A stretch of DNA of 64,000 bases from Aspidapion aeneum (lineage: Eukaryota > Arthropoda > Insecta > Coleoptera > Brentidae), in the NCBI GenBank assembly GCA_963576565.1, contig OY755047.1:26109171-26173170 (forward strand), read 5' to 3'. A program made the translations under genes and the position numbers. Under the pieces are notes generated by a model. The model made no database searches. It was given only the letters and a program-made list of their open reading frames with translations, and was not told where the DNA came from. Below are positions 20,100 to 31,957 of the stretch, one piece after another (within the stretch, counting starts at the first letter, position 1; the number at the start of each line of letters is the position of its first letter).

Positions 20100-21195
20100 C
20101 TAATAATATCCGGCAGTATTTTAAGGCGTTAGCTTGAAAGATCAGCTGTCATGTTCCAATGTAAAACTGTCAAAATACTACCTGATGTTATTACTACCTG
20201 GTATTATCCCAATAAGTCTCTGTTACTTGTGTATAATTTACTTTACTTAAAAAATTCGTACAAACGTTATACAAATACTATGGAATTAGCGGGTGAGTCT
20301 GAAATCAGGCCGGAAGCTGCAACTACAGAATACGTTGTCTATGTCAGGATTAGCTTAAATTAAACAAGAGCAAGTTGGGCTCATACCGTGCTAGGCCCCG
20401 CTCTTAAAATTAGAATCGCACGAAAATTGTGTAAATATTTAATTAAATGAATTTTTCGTTAAATAACACCGCGCGATGAATAAAAGCATAAAGCACAAAA
20501 GTTAATTATTAAGTTAGCAGTTGTAACTAAAGTGGATAGACAGCAGATACGTAAACAGGATTTCAAACACGTGTTTCCTTACCTGCAGGAGTTGTTCTTC
20601 AAACATATTCCGGTACGAATTTCGTGAAAGCTAGGATGAGATTAATATACGAATCTAGTTGAACCCTTGTGTATTATAAGAACTAGATACCTTTTATTAA
20701 AGATAATAATTAATCCACTTATTTTTAAATTCGACTTTGATATGCCAATTTTAAAAGATCAATTATCAGTTTGCAATGTTAAATGGTCAAGATATTGTCT
20801 GGAATTATTGCTGACTGGCTTTATTAAAATACATCCCTATTAATGTGTATAATTTACTTTAATTAAAAATTTGGACCAACGTTATACAAATACTATGCAA
20901 TTAGCGGATGAGTCTCGAATCAGGCCGGAAGTTGCAAATACAGAACACGTTGTCTATATAAGGATTAGCTTAAATTAAACAAGAGCAAGTTGGGCTCAAA
21001 CCGCGCTAGACTCCGCTCTCAAAACTAGAATCGACCGGAAATTGAGGAAATTTTTAACTAAATAACATTTTCGTCAAATAATAGTGCGCGATGAATAAAA
21101 GCATAAAGCACAAAAGTTTATTATTAAGTTAGCAGTTGTAACTAAAGTGGATAGACAACAGATACTTAAACAGGGTTTCAAAAAAGTGTTGCCGT
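20100..21195. repeat. ~600-bp repeat, units 1 and 2
   Basis: Two diverged copies of a ~600-bp unit: the marker block GGAATTAGCGGGTGAGTCTG lies at 20281 and, with changes, at ~20895. Shared blocks include ACAAGAGCAAGTTGGGCTCA, GCATAAAGCACAAAAGTT and TTCGACTTTG.TATGCC. Unit 2 is cut off at ~21195 by unrelated sequence. Open frames inside (20151-20363) follow the repeat and are not genes. Confidence 0.8.
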
Positions 21196-22375
21196 GACAT
21201 TTAATTTTTTTCTTTAATGATGCTTACTAATTGAAACAGCTTATGCTTAACCAATTTTGCACAATTTTAGATTTTTTAATCCAATGAGTCTGTTGTACAC
21301 GCATTTGAAAATCTAAAAACGAGTAAAATGGGACTTTAAAGAAAAAAATTATGCTCATAGTAAACAGCACCTAAAAAAAATTAACCTATAATTTTGAAAA
21401 CATGCATAAAAGTAATTTTCAAAAAAATGTGATGTTTAGCAAAATCTTTTATACTGGCTTAATTAGAGCAATTTAGAGAATATCCAAAAGACGCAGAAAT
21501 TTTTGAAGTTTTCATATTTTTTTGGGGTATAAATGTAATGTTTTCTTAAATTTTTGATACAGTGTTGGAAAGCTATACTCAAGGACTATATCTTCCTTGT
21601 ATAAAACATATTTAAAAAGTAGACGTTACCTTGGAGTTCCACGAAGAAGTTAAGAATGTCTGGGAAATTTCTCAACTTCAGCATCAAAAATGACCCTGTC
21701 TATCGGGGTGCTGATGGTAATCAAGTAGGGTAAATTTTTCACTGTATCATATACTTTTAAAAACAAGAAGAAAAAATCTGGGTCTATAATCCTTAAGGTC
21801 ACTACACATTTTTTTGTTATTTTAATATTTTTAGTGATGTTAAATTACAGGCGTGGATCTACGGGGGGGGATGCCCTTGAAACTCTGAAACTTTACTCAG
21901 TTTTGACACATAGAATACACCTCCTGGTCACTATGCAAAATAGTTTTGTGAAATATTTATTATGATATTTTCCCCCAAAATAAAGTTTCTACATCCGCCC
22001 CTGCAAATTAAGGTTTATCAGAAGGTAAAGTTTATTTATATGAGCACTGTTCAATAAATTATGATCTAAACTCTCTTCATAACGTCACTACAGAAATTTT
22101 TTTAAAGTTTATTTACTTTTTTAGTAGTTACCTACTGTCATATTTAAAAAATCGGAAAAAAAGTTGAGTTCTATAATTTCAGAAACCGAACAAATTTTTT
22201 TTCTGAGCTTGAAGTAAATTTAGCATCTATAGTTAAATCATCCAGAGGAGTAAAAGAATGGTGTCCAGTTGTTTGTTTGAGATTTTAAAGTAAAACAAAT
22301 CGTTTCACAGTACCTCCAAACGCATCACATGGGCTTTTACCATGCGTTAGTTTTGTACTTAGTTTTTTTAATGCC

Positions 22376-22549
22376 CAGTGGCGTATGCAGAAATTTCCAA
22401 GGGGGTTTAGAGAGGAAGCTTGAGTAAAAGCAAAGTTCTGGAAAACCATTTATTTCTTCTTTCAGAAAAATTCAATCTTTAGGAGAAGTTATTTAATGGT
22501 TTTGGAAAGATTAGGCCTCCAACCCCCCTCTCTCCTGCGTACGCCACTG
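22376..22549. mobile_element. MITE with CAGTGGCGTA termini
   Basis: The ends CAGTGGCGTATGCAG and CTGCGTACGCCACTG are inverted repeats with one mismatch over 15 bp, enclosing 174 bp with internal G and C runs and no coding capacity. The same end type occurs at 41857-42146. A target duplication is not obvious. Confidence 0.65.
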
Positions 22550-22639
22550 TTAAACCTGAACCACTTCATTTACCAAAGAAACAAACTAATTAATGTCCGT
22601 GTCTCCCCAAAAATGTATTCATAAAAGTAAAAAAAAAAT

Positions 22640-22735
22640 TTCGACAGTGTACAAAGATGGGACTTGAACCCACAAACTAGGATCTCACGCAAAACAGTAT
22701 GTGGCTATAAATGAGATCCTCTAACGATGATTTTT
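22640..22735 (-). repeat. tRNA-like / SINE-head fragment
   Basis: On the minus strand GGGTTCAAGTCCC provides a good B box near 22660, preceded by an inverted pair GAGGATCTCA / TGAGATCCT. There is no convincing A box or acceptor pairing, so a tRNA-derived repeat or tRNA pseudogene is more likely than a tRNA gene. Confidence 0.3.
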
Positions 22736-23425
22736 ATACATATTTTTTTCCTTTTGCGACTCAATAAAAAAAATTGATTTTTTATATGCTTTAACCAAAT
22801 AGCTTAAAAGTTGATGTTAAAATGACAGACCCAGATTTTTTATTTCACTTTTATTTAGACGATACATTATCAAGTAAAACAACGCACAAGCGAAGTTTTA
22901 ATAGACAGACAGACATGACAATTTTTTTAGTCAAAAGTTGCCAATTCTGAGGTTTTTGCGGTTTTTCCAATTTTAAAAAATTTAGTTTTCTGAAAGCAAT
23001 AGACCTAGAAATTTTTCTTTTGCCTTGTATGATAGCCAAGCCACTGAGATTTAATGTGCGTATAGACTTTTTTTTGATGGACCATATTCCGCATCGGTGT
23101 AAATAATTAAAAATCGAGAAAATCATAAAATTTACTATTTTTTTAAAACTATTTTTGCCATGTCAAAAAACTGAGGTTAATTTTTTTTTTGTATAGGATT
23201 ATCCAACCAATATTAAAGATTTCTTCCGTCAAATTTGTTTTTACATAAGATTTAATACAATAGAAATAAAACAAATTAAGGCCACAACTGACACTTCTTC
23301 TTTTTTTTACTTTTAAAGTGGTCTGTCAAATACGACATTAAAAATTAAAATTTGTTAATTTGGTATTCCTAAGGACACATTGGATGATTTGGCGTGGAAT
23401 TACTCTAAAGGTAATTAAACTTAAA

Positions 23426-24560
23426 CTTAATTCGACTTTGTTATGCGAATTTTAAAAGATCAACTGTCAGTCTACAATGTTAAATGGTCAAGATAGTACC
23501 TGGCACTATTGCTGACTGGCTTTATTACAATTGGTAAGTCCCTATTAATGTGTATAATTTAATGTACTAAAAAATTCGTACAAACGTTATACAAATACTA
23601 TGGAATTAGCGGGTGAGTCTGAAATCAGACCAGAAGCTGCAAGTACAGAATACGTTGTCTATGTCAGGACTAGCTTAAATTAAACAAGAGCAAGTTGGGC
23701 TCATACCGTACTAGGCCCCGCTCTTAAAATTAGAATCGCACGGAAATTATGTAAATATTTAATTAAATAAACTTTACATTAAATAACAGCGCACGATGAA
23801 TAAAAGCATAAAGCACAAAAGTTAATTATTAAGTTAGCAGTTGTATTTAACTGGATAGACAACAGATACTCAACAAGGAATTCGAACACGTGCTGCTTCA
23901 CCTTTCTTCAAATAAATTTCTAAACAAATTTCCTGAAAGCTAGGATGAGATTAATACACGAAACTAGTTGAACTTTTATGTATTATACGAACCAGAATAA
24001 AATACTGCCTCCCTTTATCAAAGATAATTAAACCACTTATTTTTAAATTCGACTCTTTATGCCAATTTTAAAAGATCAACTGTCAGTCGACAATGTTAAA
24101 TGGTTAAAATGGCACTATTGCTGACTTATTACATGTGCATAATTTACTTTACTCAAAAATTCGTACAAACGTTATACAAATACTATGGAATTAGCGGGTG
24201 AGTCTGAAATCAGGCCGGAAGCTGCAACTACAGAATACGTTGGCTATGTCAGGATTAGCTTAAATTAAACAAGATCAAGTTGGGCTCATACCTTGCTAGG
24301 TCCCGCTCTTAAAATTAGAATCGCACGGAAATTGTGTAAATATTTAATTAAATAAACTTTTCATTAAATAACAGCGCGCGATGAATGAAAGCATAAAGCA
24401 CAAAAATTAATTATTAAGTTGGCAGTTGTACTAAACTCGATAAACAAAAGAAACTTGAAAAGGTTTTCGAACACGTGTTTCCTTACATCTGAAAGGGTTG
24501 TTCATCAAATAAATTAATATAGGAACTTCCGGAAAATTCAGATGAGATTCATATACTAAT
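23426..24560. repeat. ~600-bp repeat, units 3 and 4
   Basis: Marker block GGAATTAGCGGGTGAGTCTG at 23601 and 24185, 584 bp apart, in the same orientation as units 1 and 2. The units share the blocks listed for units 1-2 and are diverged by substitutions and small indels, so this is an old tandem array split by foreign DNA. Confidence 0.8.
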
Positions 24561-27500
24561 TTATTTCGAGAAAACCTCGTTACATCGGAAAAATGTTGTT
24601 ATATAAGAAATAAACTGTGTTTTGCCATGGGTTTCCCAGGACAATTGTTTTACATTACAGCCTAGATCCTTTTATAAATTAGTTGACAGCAAACAAGACA
24701 AGAACGTTTGTGTCTGTTAAATGGCCGCTGTTTACTCCCCCTAATTGCAAAATTTTTTTACCACTTATTTCAGGTAATTTTTTTCCAGGGTGCCTTGGAA
24801 CCCTGTAAAAGTAACACCATGTTCGATTTACACGTCCTATTTACACTAGCAAATCGCTCCCTTTGGGAACTGTAATGAAAAGCGCTTTACAAAATATTTT
24901 TAAAAAATTTAAACAAACCAAACTACGAATTTAAATAATTCTATTAGTTATTGTGTGCGGCAAATAAGTCGAATTTTTGATACAAAAAACGGGATATCAT
25001 ATACAGAATTAGTTGGATGATAAGAACTCCTCCAACCCTATTATTTTGCGTATTATTTCTTACGCCAAAAGGAGGAAAGAAAGAACATGCCCAAATTTAA
25101 GGTAAAAAGTAGGGTTATTTTTATTGTATTCATCCAGATTTTTTTATCCGTCTCAGGACAAAGAGCAACATAGATCGATCCGCTTTAATTTCTTGGGTCG
25201 AAAACGGTATAAGCTTGAGGGAAGCGAAAATATTGTGAAAACGAACGAACGAATACTAAGCAAGCTAGTATCTAATGTCAATGCTTTCAAATACAAACTT
25301 TAACTGACAAGATCATAATCTTAACTTTAATTATTCTAATTAAAATTATTTTAATTTTCTGTATTTTTCTCGTCAGAAGCTGTTTAAGAAATAACGGCAA
25401 AGCTTTTTTACGCCAACTTGACAACTTAATATCCTTTTTTATTATCTTCCCTTTTTCATTTCGTCTGACATTCTACCTTTTTTGTTGTAATCAACAAAGA
25501 ATCGGCGGACAAGAAGGAGAAATGGGGTAAGGTGGCAAAACTCACAATAAAAAATGCTCATTTCTGGTTTGATTCGAACTTTCCCAAAAGTAACCCAAAG
25601 AGGAATCAAATATGAGTAAAAAGGCTGTCCAACAACTCGAAAAGTGAGGCTATCCTATTGGTAAGTCACATTAAACTAAAAACAACCTATACTACTTAAA
25701 CACAGCACTAAGAAGAGTGAGTATCAACAAAAGCACCAGTGATACTTCCATTTTGAGTTTGGTGCTTTAAAACACGTGATGGAAAGTACTTTTTTGTTTT
25801 TCTTTGGATGCCAAAATACAGAATTAGGTCAGATCAAGTCAGTTAAGAACAAGTTAGTTTAGGTTTCAGTCAAATACATTTTATAGCATAAATACATGCT
25901 CAAAGAATCGAAAATTGAAGCCCTCATAGCTGGCTTTGGAAACAATGGCAAATTTAAAGTCGCGGACGCGCATTTTCAAGTGCGCATGCGTGTATCTTGT
26001 CATGTAGATACACAGCCGCTGTGTCGGAGTTGGCCATCTTTGTTGCTTATTTACATTTTGCGGTGTTTTGCGTTTATCGTGTAGAATTATGTTTTTTTCT
26101 GTGAAAAATGGGAAATAATTCACGTAAAACATGTGCGGTTTGTGAAAAAATGTCCGCGAGAAGTAAGGGAGTAGTACTACCTGTATTTTTCTTCATAATT
26201 TGTTAATAAAGTTAAGAATGGTTTATAAATGCCATTAAACACTCTTCATGGTGCCCCAATAAATCTGCACAATTAGTTTTAGAAAAATTACAATTTTAAT
26301 CCACAATTTGATAAATTTTCACCAAATCAACTAGTTTTTAGAAAAAAATAATAGACGACCCTAAACTTTTGACAATTGTTAAATAATGTTGTGACGTATC
26401 GGAGTATGTTCCAAAACTAACGCATGCGCAGTAACCGATATCCTGTCTACCCGAAAAAGGAACATTAAGAATTAAATAGGGGTCCTTGCTGCAAGTATCG
26501 CGTGTGAGAATGCATGAGTATCCCCATATTTAAGCTATAACGTATTTGGTTTCAGTAGTGTCAGGTCAGGTCAACTCAGCAGCAACAAAACATAAATAAA
26601 AAATGAGGTTAAGTCACGCAATTCAAAACAGCAATCATAGAACACCAATAGCAAAAATGAGCCATCATTGCCTTTTAGTATTTCGTAATATTTGCTCTTA
26701 ATAACTGTTGAGTTTTAGGTCAATAAAAGGCCATATCTTTGTAATTAAATTCCCAACTCCGATAAAACAAAAGAGACTTTTAGGTCAATTGCTAAAATTC
26801 AGAACAAAAACTTACACTTCACTGAGTTTTCTTTTCTAATTGTGTCTTCTAAAGATTGTTTTCTCATGGCTTTCGTACTTCTTGAAGAAACTGACAAACT
26901 TTTTTAATAAATTTGACATTATTTGTAAACTCAACGAATCACATTAACCAACACATGGTCTTAAAGCTCACCCAGACCAACGCGAATATCCAGATCGGAT
27001 TTGTGATGAAAAAATCAAAATTTAGTGCCAAATTTTACAGAAAAAAAAACAAAACCATTTTTCCAAAGATTTTAACCTCTTAGTAAAATTAAATTTTTAC
27101 TAATATTTAATGAAATATCAAGATCGTATCGCAAAATATTTTCCATTTATGTCATCCAAATTTACATAGTTGTTTAAAAAATATCATGAAAAATCATTAA
27201 AACTCTCAAAAAGTCAATGCTAAATATATATTTTTTGGCCTTGTTTAGAGGAAGAAGTCTTAAGTACAGTTAACTGAAATGTCAAAATATATCGAGGGTC
27301 TCTGGTGAAAGCTTGATGTAAACAGTGCCATCTTACGTGGATTATGGCAACTTAGGGCACGTTCATAATTTGCTAGGTGGCTGCCTGTTATAATTCTGAA
27401 TTGAAGAAAAGTAGCATTCTTATAGGAATTAGAAAAAAAAATCCAATTTACTGATATATAATTTGGATGAGCAGTTTTTTAAAGGCTTTTAGTTCATTCG

Positions 27501-27584
27501 CGACTTGGGCAGGTTCGCGATTTGACAGTTTACTACGCACGTGCTTGATATTTGCACGATCCTTATTTTCACAGTTGTCAGTTG
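24561..27584. other. No recognised gene
   Basis: Three kilobases of AT-rich sequence. Open frames at 25881-26132 and 25896-26084 on opposite strands overlap each other and resemble nothing known to me. No tandem repeats or transposon ends were identified. Confidence 0.45.
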
Positions 27585-28801
27585 CAGGGCTCTCAACAGA
27601 TAAACAGCAAAATAATATGAAAAATATGAATCTTTTTAATAAAAAAATGAAAAATATGAAATTCAGAAAACAAAATATGAAGGAAATATGAATAAAAAAT
27701 AATTTTTTTTTGATCCCCTACCAAATCGTTGGTTAAGCCAAACGCAACTTTTTTTTAAGAAAACACATTTACTAAGCAAAAATATATTTTTTAAATTTTA
27801 TTTATTAAGAAAAGTATTAACAAACGTTTTCAAGTTGAATTAGGCCTGGATGGGCCAAACAAAAACAAGGCGCATTTTTTATTTAAGTATATTTTACAAC
27901 AAGGTATATTTTACAACAAGGTATATTTTACAACAAGGTATATTTTACAACAGGGTACAAGGAGTTTCCATATTTTTAAACTAAGGTCTACTGCAATTAG
28001 AAATAGAAAAAAAAGTATAAATGCAAAAGCTATAGGCTTTATCCTACCATCAAAAAAGGTATCAAACAAAACAAATCGTCGCTAGTTATAAAAAAATACA
28101 AACATTGTAAATCTCTTACGGAACATTAAACTTTAAAAAAATATATATTTTCTTTCTAAACTCAAAAAATATGTAAACAACTGAGATTTAGTAAAGCCGG
28201 TTAAAATATTAGCATCTACAATTTCTAGCGGTTTGGGACCTACTCTACATTTTTTAAAAATAGATACCCTATTTTCTATCTCTTGAAATAAGTGCAGTAG
28301 ACCTTTGTGGAAATATACCAAAATATCCTGTACATCTAGTAACACAGAAAACTTAAGTATACTCGATGATATACTTGGTATACTTTAAATATCTATTCCG
28401 AGCTCAAACATTTAAAAAGACTCAACATTACAGAGTAAAAGAATAAAATTCATGAAAAAGCCCTGCTCAATTAGACTTTTTCAGACGCAACTAACCACGG
28501 ATGACCAAAACAACTAATTAACATAAAAAATGCAACAAACATTATAATAATAAAATAAAAGGCAAAACAGCTCTACTTTATTCAGACTTTCTCAGAGGCA
28601 ACAAACTAATAATAAACTAAAAGGAACTCAAAATTCAAGACTAGGAAAAATATTGAAAATTTCCACACATATTCTATGACTGAAGTTTCTTCATTGGGGA
28701 AAATATGAAAAATATAAAGGTTTTTCTAAAAATATGAAGCTTTATGAAGTCTGAAAAAAATATGAACATTTTCATAAAATATGAAGCTGTTGAGAGCCCT
28801 G
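27585..28801. mobile_element. hAT-like DNA element
   Basis: Perfect 15-bp terminal inverted repeats, CAGGGCTCTCAACAG at 27585 and CTGTTGAGAGCCCTG ending at 28801, enclose 1217 bp. The CAGGG start is hAT-like. The flanks share CAGTTG (27579-27584 and 28802-28807), a 6-bp duplication, short of the 8 bp usual for hAT. The subterminal regions are full of ATATGAA words on the left and right. One 70-codon minus-strand frame (28133-28345) is unrecognised, so the element appears non-autonomous. It sits within the first unit of the tandem array that continues to 30240. Confidence 0.65.
27885..27958. repeat. 17-bp minisatellite inside the hAT-like element
   Basis: Just over four copies of GTATATTTTACAACAAG in direct tandem, almost identical. 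Confidence 0.9.
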
Positions 28802-30240
28802 CAGTTGGCAAATAGTCTATAGTAGACAGATCAAATAACTTAAGGAGACGAGTTTGTGTAGGGTCACAGAGAAATATCCGACGAAGAAAACAATCTTCTG
28901 GTGCGAGTAAGTTAATATTATTTTTCTAAAGAGAAAATGCACCATTTAATCAAAGAGAAAATGCACTATTTAGCCGATCAATTGATTTAACACACTTTGC
29001 TGAAAAGATATTGGAGAGGGAAAAAGTTACAGGCAAAAAACAAAATCCCACAGTTTTAAAATAATGCGTCAGAAAAACGACAAATTCAACAACTAAACGA
29101 AACAAGATGAGTTACACAATGTTATATCTGATGGACGTGTCACTATGCACCAGCCTAAAGAAATATTTGACGAAGGAAACAATCTTCGGGATCTAGTAGT
29201 TTTATATTGTTACATTACAGAATGCACTCGATTAGTTGATCGATTGATTCAATACACTTTCCTGAAAATGTATTGGAGGGCGAAAGAAATGGTATAAGAA
29301 AAGAAAATAGCATGCAGTCTGCAAATAATACATATGGCAAACATTCCATAGTTCATGTCAGTTGGCAAATAGTCCATAGTAGACAGATACAATAATTAGC
29401 TCGGAGGAGACAAGTCACCCAGTATTTTGTCTATGGTCATTAGTATCTGTCACTAAGCATTAAATATGCCAAAAGTAATATCTAATGAAGGAACAGTTTT
29501 TCTGGCCCGAATTTAATATTATTACGTTACAGCGTTGGTAATACACTAGTTTAGTAGACAAATTGATTCAATACACTTTGCTGAGAAGATAAAGGAGGGC
29601 GAAAAAATTAGGAATAAGTAAATAAAATAGCATTTAGTCTGCAAATTATGCATCTGGCAAATATTCCATAGTTTATGTCAGTTGGCAAATAGTCTATATT
29701 AGACAGATCCAATAATTAACTAAGAGGAGACAAGTCACCCAGTATTTTTTCTATGGTCATCAGTATCTGTCAATACGCACCTGCTTAGAGTAATATCTAA
29801 TAAAGAAACAGAAACAGTCTTCTCGCGAGAATAATTTAATATTATTATGTTACAAAGTTGAAGCTGCACTCGTTTAGTCGATCAAATGATCCAATACACT
29901 TTACTGAGAAGATATTAGACAGCGAAAAAGGAAAGAAAATATCCTGCAGTCTGTAACATGTGCATTTAAGCCTGAGACAGATTCAATTAAACGATAAGAG
30001 ACAAATCATCCAGTATTTTGTCTATGGTCATCAGTATCTGTCACTACGTGTTTGCTTAAAGTAATATCTAATAAAGGAAACAATCTTCTGCCGCGAGTAA
30101 TTTAATATTATTACGTTATAAAGTTGAAAATGCACTCGTTTAGTCAATCGATTGATTCAATACACTTTCCTGAAAATATATAAAAGAGCGGAAAAGTTGG
30201 CATAAGAAAAGAAAATAGCCTGCAGTCTTTAAATGAAGCG
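28802..30240. repeat. Degenerate tandem array, ~270-325-bp units
   Basis: The marker around CAATACACTT..CTGA.AA lies near 28985, 29249, 29567, 29891 and 30159, giving spacings of about 265, 318, 324 and 268 bp. Other shared blocks are GTCAGTTGGCAAATAGTC, ACAAGTCACCCAGTATTTTGT and TCTATGGTCATCAGTATCTGTCA. Unit lengths differ by indels. The hAT-like element was inserted into its first unit, since the GTCAGTTGGCAAATAG word is split by it. No coding signal. Confidence 0.8.
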
Positions 30241-30661
30241 TTTCTTTACACGTGTTTTTTATTCAATTTCTCGAAAATAGCTATTAAAAGAGAAGAGAGA
30301 AGGAAGAAGTGAAATACTGAAATGTTCAATAAATACGCGAACAGCTCTCTTTTATAAAAATGATTTTGTTTCTCTTGGATTTTTTGCGTGGGTTGCTGAA
30401 AAGCTTTTAATCCTCGAGGTTTCAAGATCTAATGAAAATTAATAACAAGTGTTATAATCACAACACTGCGTTGTCATGGTGACCCCTTTGTAGAGTTATA
30501 AATCTTACCGTAGATTATTCGTAAGAAGATATTCTGCCACCAAACCCGCATGATTTGGCAACTAGTGCCATCACCAAATTCACAAGAAAAACTACAACAA
30601 GGCATGCAATAACTGGAATTAAAAAAAACACTCCACGAACATAACAACCCATTGTGCGTGG
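30241..30661. other. Left flank of the ribozyme array
   Basis: Four hundred bases with no gene, repeat or element ends that I can see. The array begins abruptly at 30662. Confidence 0.45.
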
Positions 30662-30893
30662 GTGGATTGGCATGGATCAGTTGTTCCTGACTATCAGGAC
30701 GTGTTCCAGACGGGGATCACTCGTATCCCTGTGATCGACGTTGGAGATAGTGAAAACCAAACAGCTTTAACAAGTTCCCAACGAAAGCATCAAGCCAGCA
30801 GTATAATTCAATGCCGGTAGGGGTATTTTCCCTCGGAGTAGTTGTTTCTGTTGGTGGTACAAAACTTATGCTCTACACGGAGCTATCGCCTAC

Positions 30894-30941
30894 ATTCACC
30901 TGAGGATGGCCCAAAAGGTCGAAACCGGTCCGGTCGTGGAT
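30894..30941 (+). ncRNA. Hammerhead ribozyme 1 (type I)
   Basis: Helix I: ATTCAC (30894-30899) pairs with GTGGAT (30936-30941) over six bases with one G-T. Core: CTGAGGA at 30900-30906 fits CUGANGA. Helix II: GGCC (30908-30911) with GGTC (30917-30920), loop CAAAA. GAAA at 30921-30924. Helix III: A30924-T30934 plus CCG (30925-30927) with CGG (30931-30933), loop GTC. C30935 is the cleavage nucleotide (H17). Every conserved core base is present; the one irregularity is an extra T at 30907 between A9 and helix II. Helix I is open to the outside, so it is type I, as in animal examples. Confidence 0.85.
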
Positions 30942-31167
30942 TGGCATGGATCAGTTGTTCCTGACTATCAGGACGTGTTCCAGACGGGGATCACTCGTAT
31001 CCCTGTGATCGACGTTGGAGATAGTGAAAACCAAACAGCTTTAACAAGTTCCCAACGAAAGCATCAAGCCAGCAGTATAATTCAATGCCGGTAGGGGTAT
31101 TTTCCCTCGGAGTAGTTGTTTCTGTTGGTGGTACAAAACTTATGCTCTACACGGAGCTATCGCCTAC

Positions 31168-31215
31168 ACTCACCTGAGGATGGCCCAAAAGGTCGAAACC
31201 GGTCCGGTCGTGGAT
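31168..31215 (+). ncRNA. Hammerhead ribozyme 2
   Basis: Same fold 274 bp downstream. A T-to-C change gives ACTCAC in the 5' strand of helix I, introducing one C-A mismatch in the outer part of that helix. The catalytic core is unchanged. Predicted cleavage after 31209. Confidence 0.8.
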
Positions 31216-31441
31216 TGGCATGGATCAGTTGTTCCTGACTATCAGGACGTGTTCCAGACGGGGATCACTCGTATCCCTGTGATCGACGTTGGAGATAGTG
31301 AAAACCAAACAGCTTTAACAAGTTCCCAACGAAAGCATCAAGCCAGCAGTATAATTCAATGCCGGTAGGGGTATTTTCCCTCGGAGTAGTTGTTTCTGTT
31401 GGTGGTACAAAACTTATGCTCTACACGGAGCTATCGCCTAC

Positions 31442-31489
31442 ATTCACCTGAGGATGGCCCAAAAGGTCGAAACCGGTCCGGTCGTGGAT
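31442..31489 (+). ncRNA. Hammerhead ribozyme 3
   Basis: Identical to hammerhead 1 in core and all three helices. Predicted cleavage after 31483. Confidence 0.85.
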
Positions 31490-31715
31490 TGGCATGGATC
31501 AGTTGTTCCTGACTATCAGGACGTGTTCCAGACGGGGATCACTCGTATCCCTGTGATCGACGTTGGAGATAGTGAAAACCAAACATCTTTAACAATTTCC
31601 CAACGAAAGCATCAAGCCAGCAGTATAATTCAATGCCGGTAGGGGTATTTTCCCTCGGAGTAGTTGTTTCTGTTGGTGGTACAAAACTTATGCTCTACAC
31701 GGAGCTATCGCCTAC

Positions 31716-31763
31716 ATTCACCTGAGGATAGCCCAAAAGGTCGAAACCGGTCCGGTCGTGGAT
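31716..31763 (+). ncRNA. Hammerhead ribozyme 4, weakened helix II
   Basis: As the others except that the first G of helix II is A (31730), which loses the closing G-C pair next to the core and should weaken or slow cleavage. Predicted cleavage after 31757. Confidence 0.75.
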
Positions 31764-31957
31764 TGGCATGGATCAGTTGTTCCTGACTATCAGGACGTGT
31801 TCCAGACGGGGATCACTCGTATCCCTGTGATCGACGTTGGAGATAGTGAAAACCAAACAGCTTTAACAAGTTCCCAACGAAAGCATCAAGCCAGCAGTAT
31901 AATTCAATGCCGGTAGGGGTATTTTCCCTCGGAGTAGTTGTTTCTGTTGGTGGTACA

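Larger units (their letters stand above)
21196..23425. other. 2.2-kb block interrupting the 600-bp repeats
   Basis: Unrelated AT-rich sequence between repeat units 2 and 3. It contains a MITE at 22376-22549, a related degraded end pair at ~21849-22007 (GCGTGGATCTACGGGGG and, in complement, GCAGGGGCGGATGTAGAAA), and a tRNA-like B box. I found no terminal repeats for the block as a whole. Confidence 0.5.

Noticed and set aside
30906..31642. Three 62-codon open frames of identical sequence as a repeated protein or peptide gene
   Set aside because: They are produced by the 274-bp repeat. Each starts inside the hammerhead core and ends within the unit; no domain, signal peptide or promoter supports translation.
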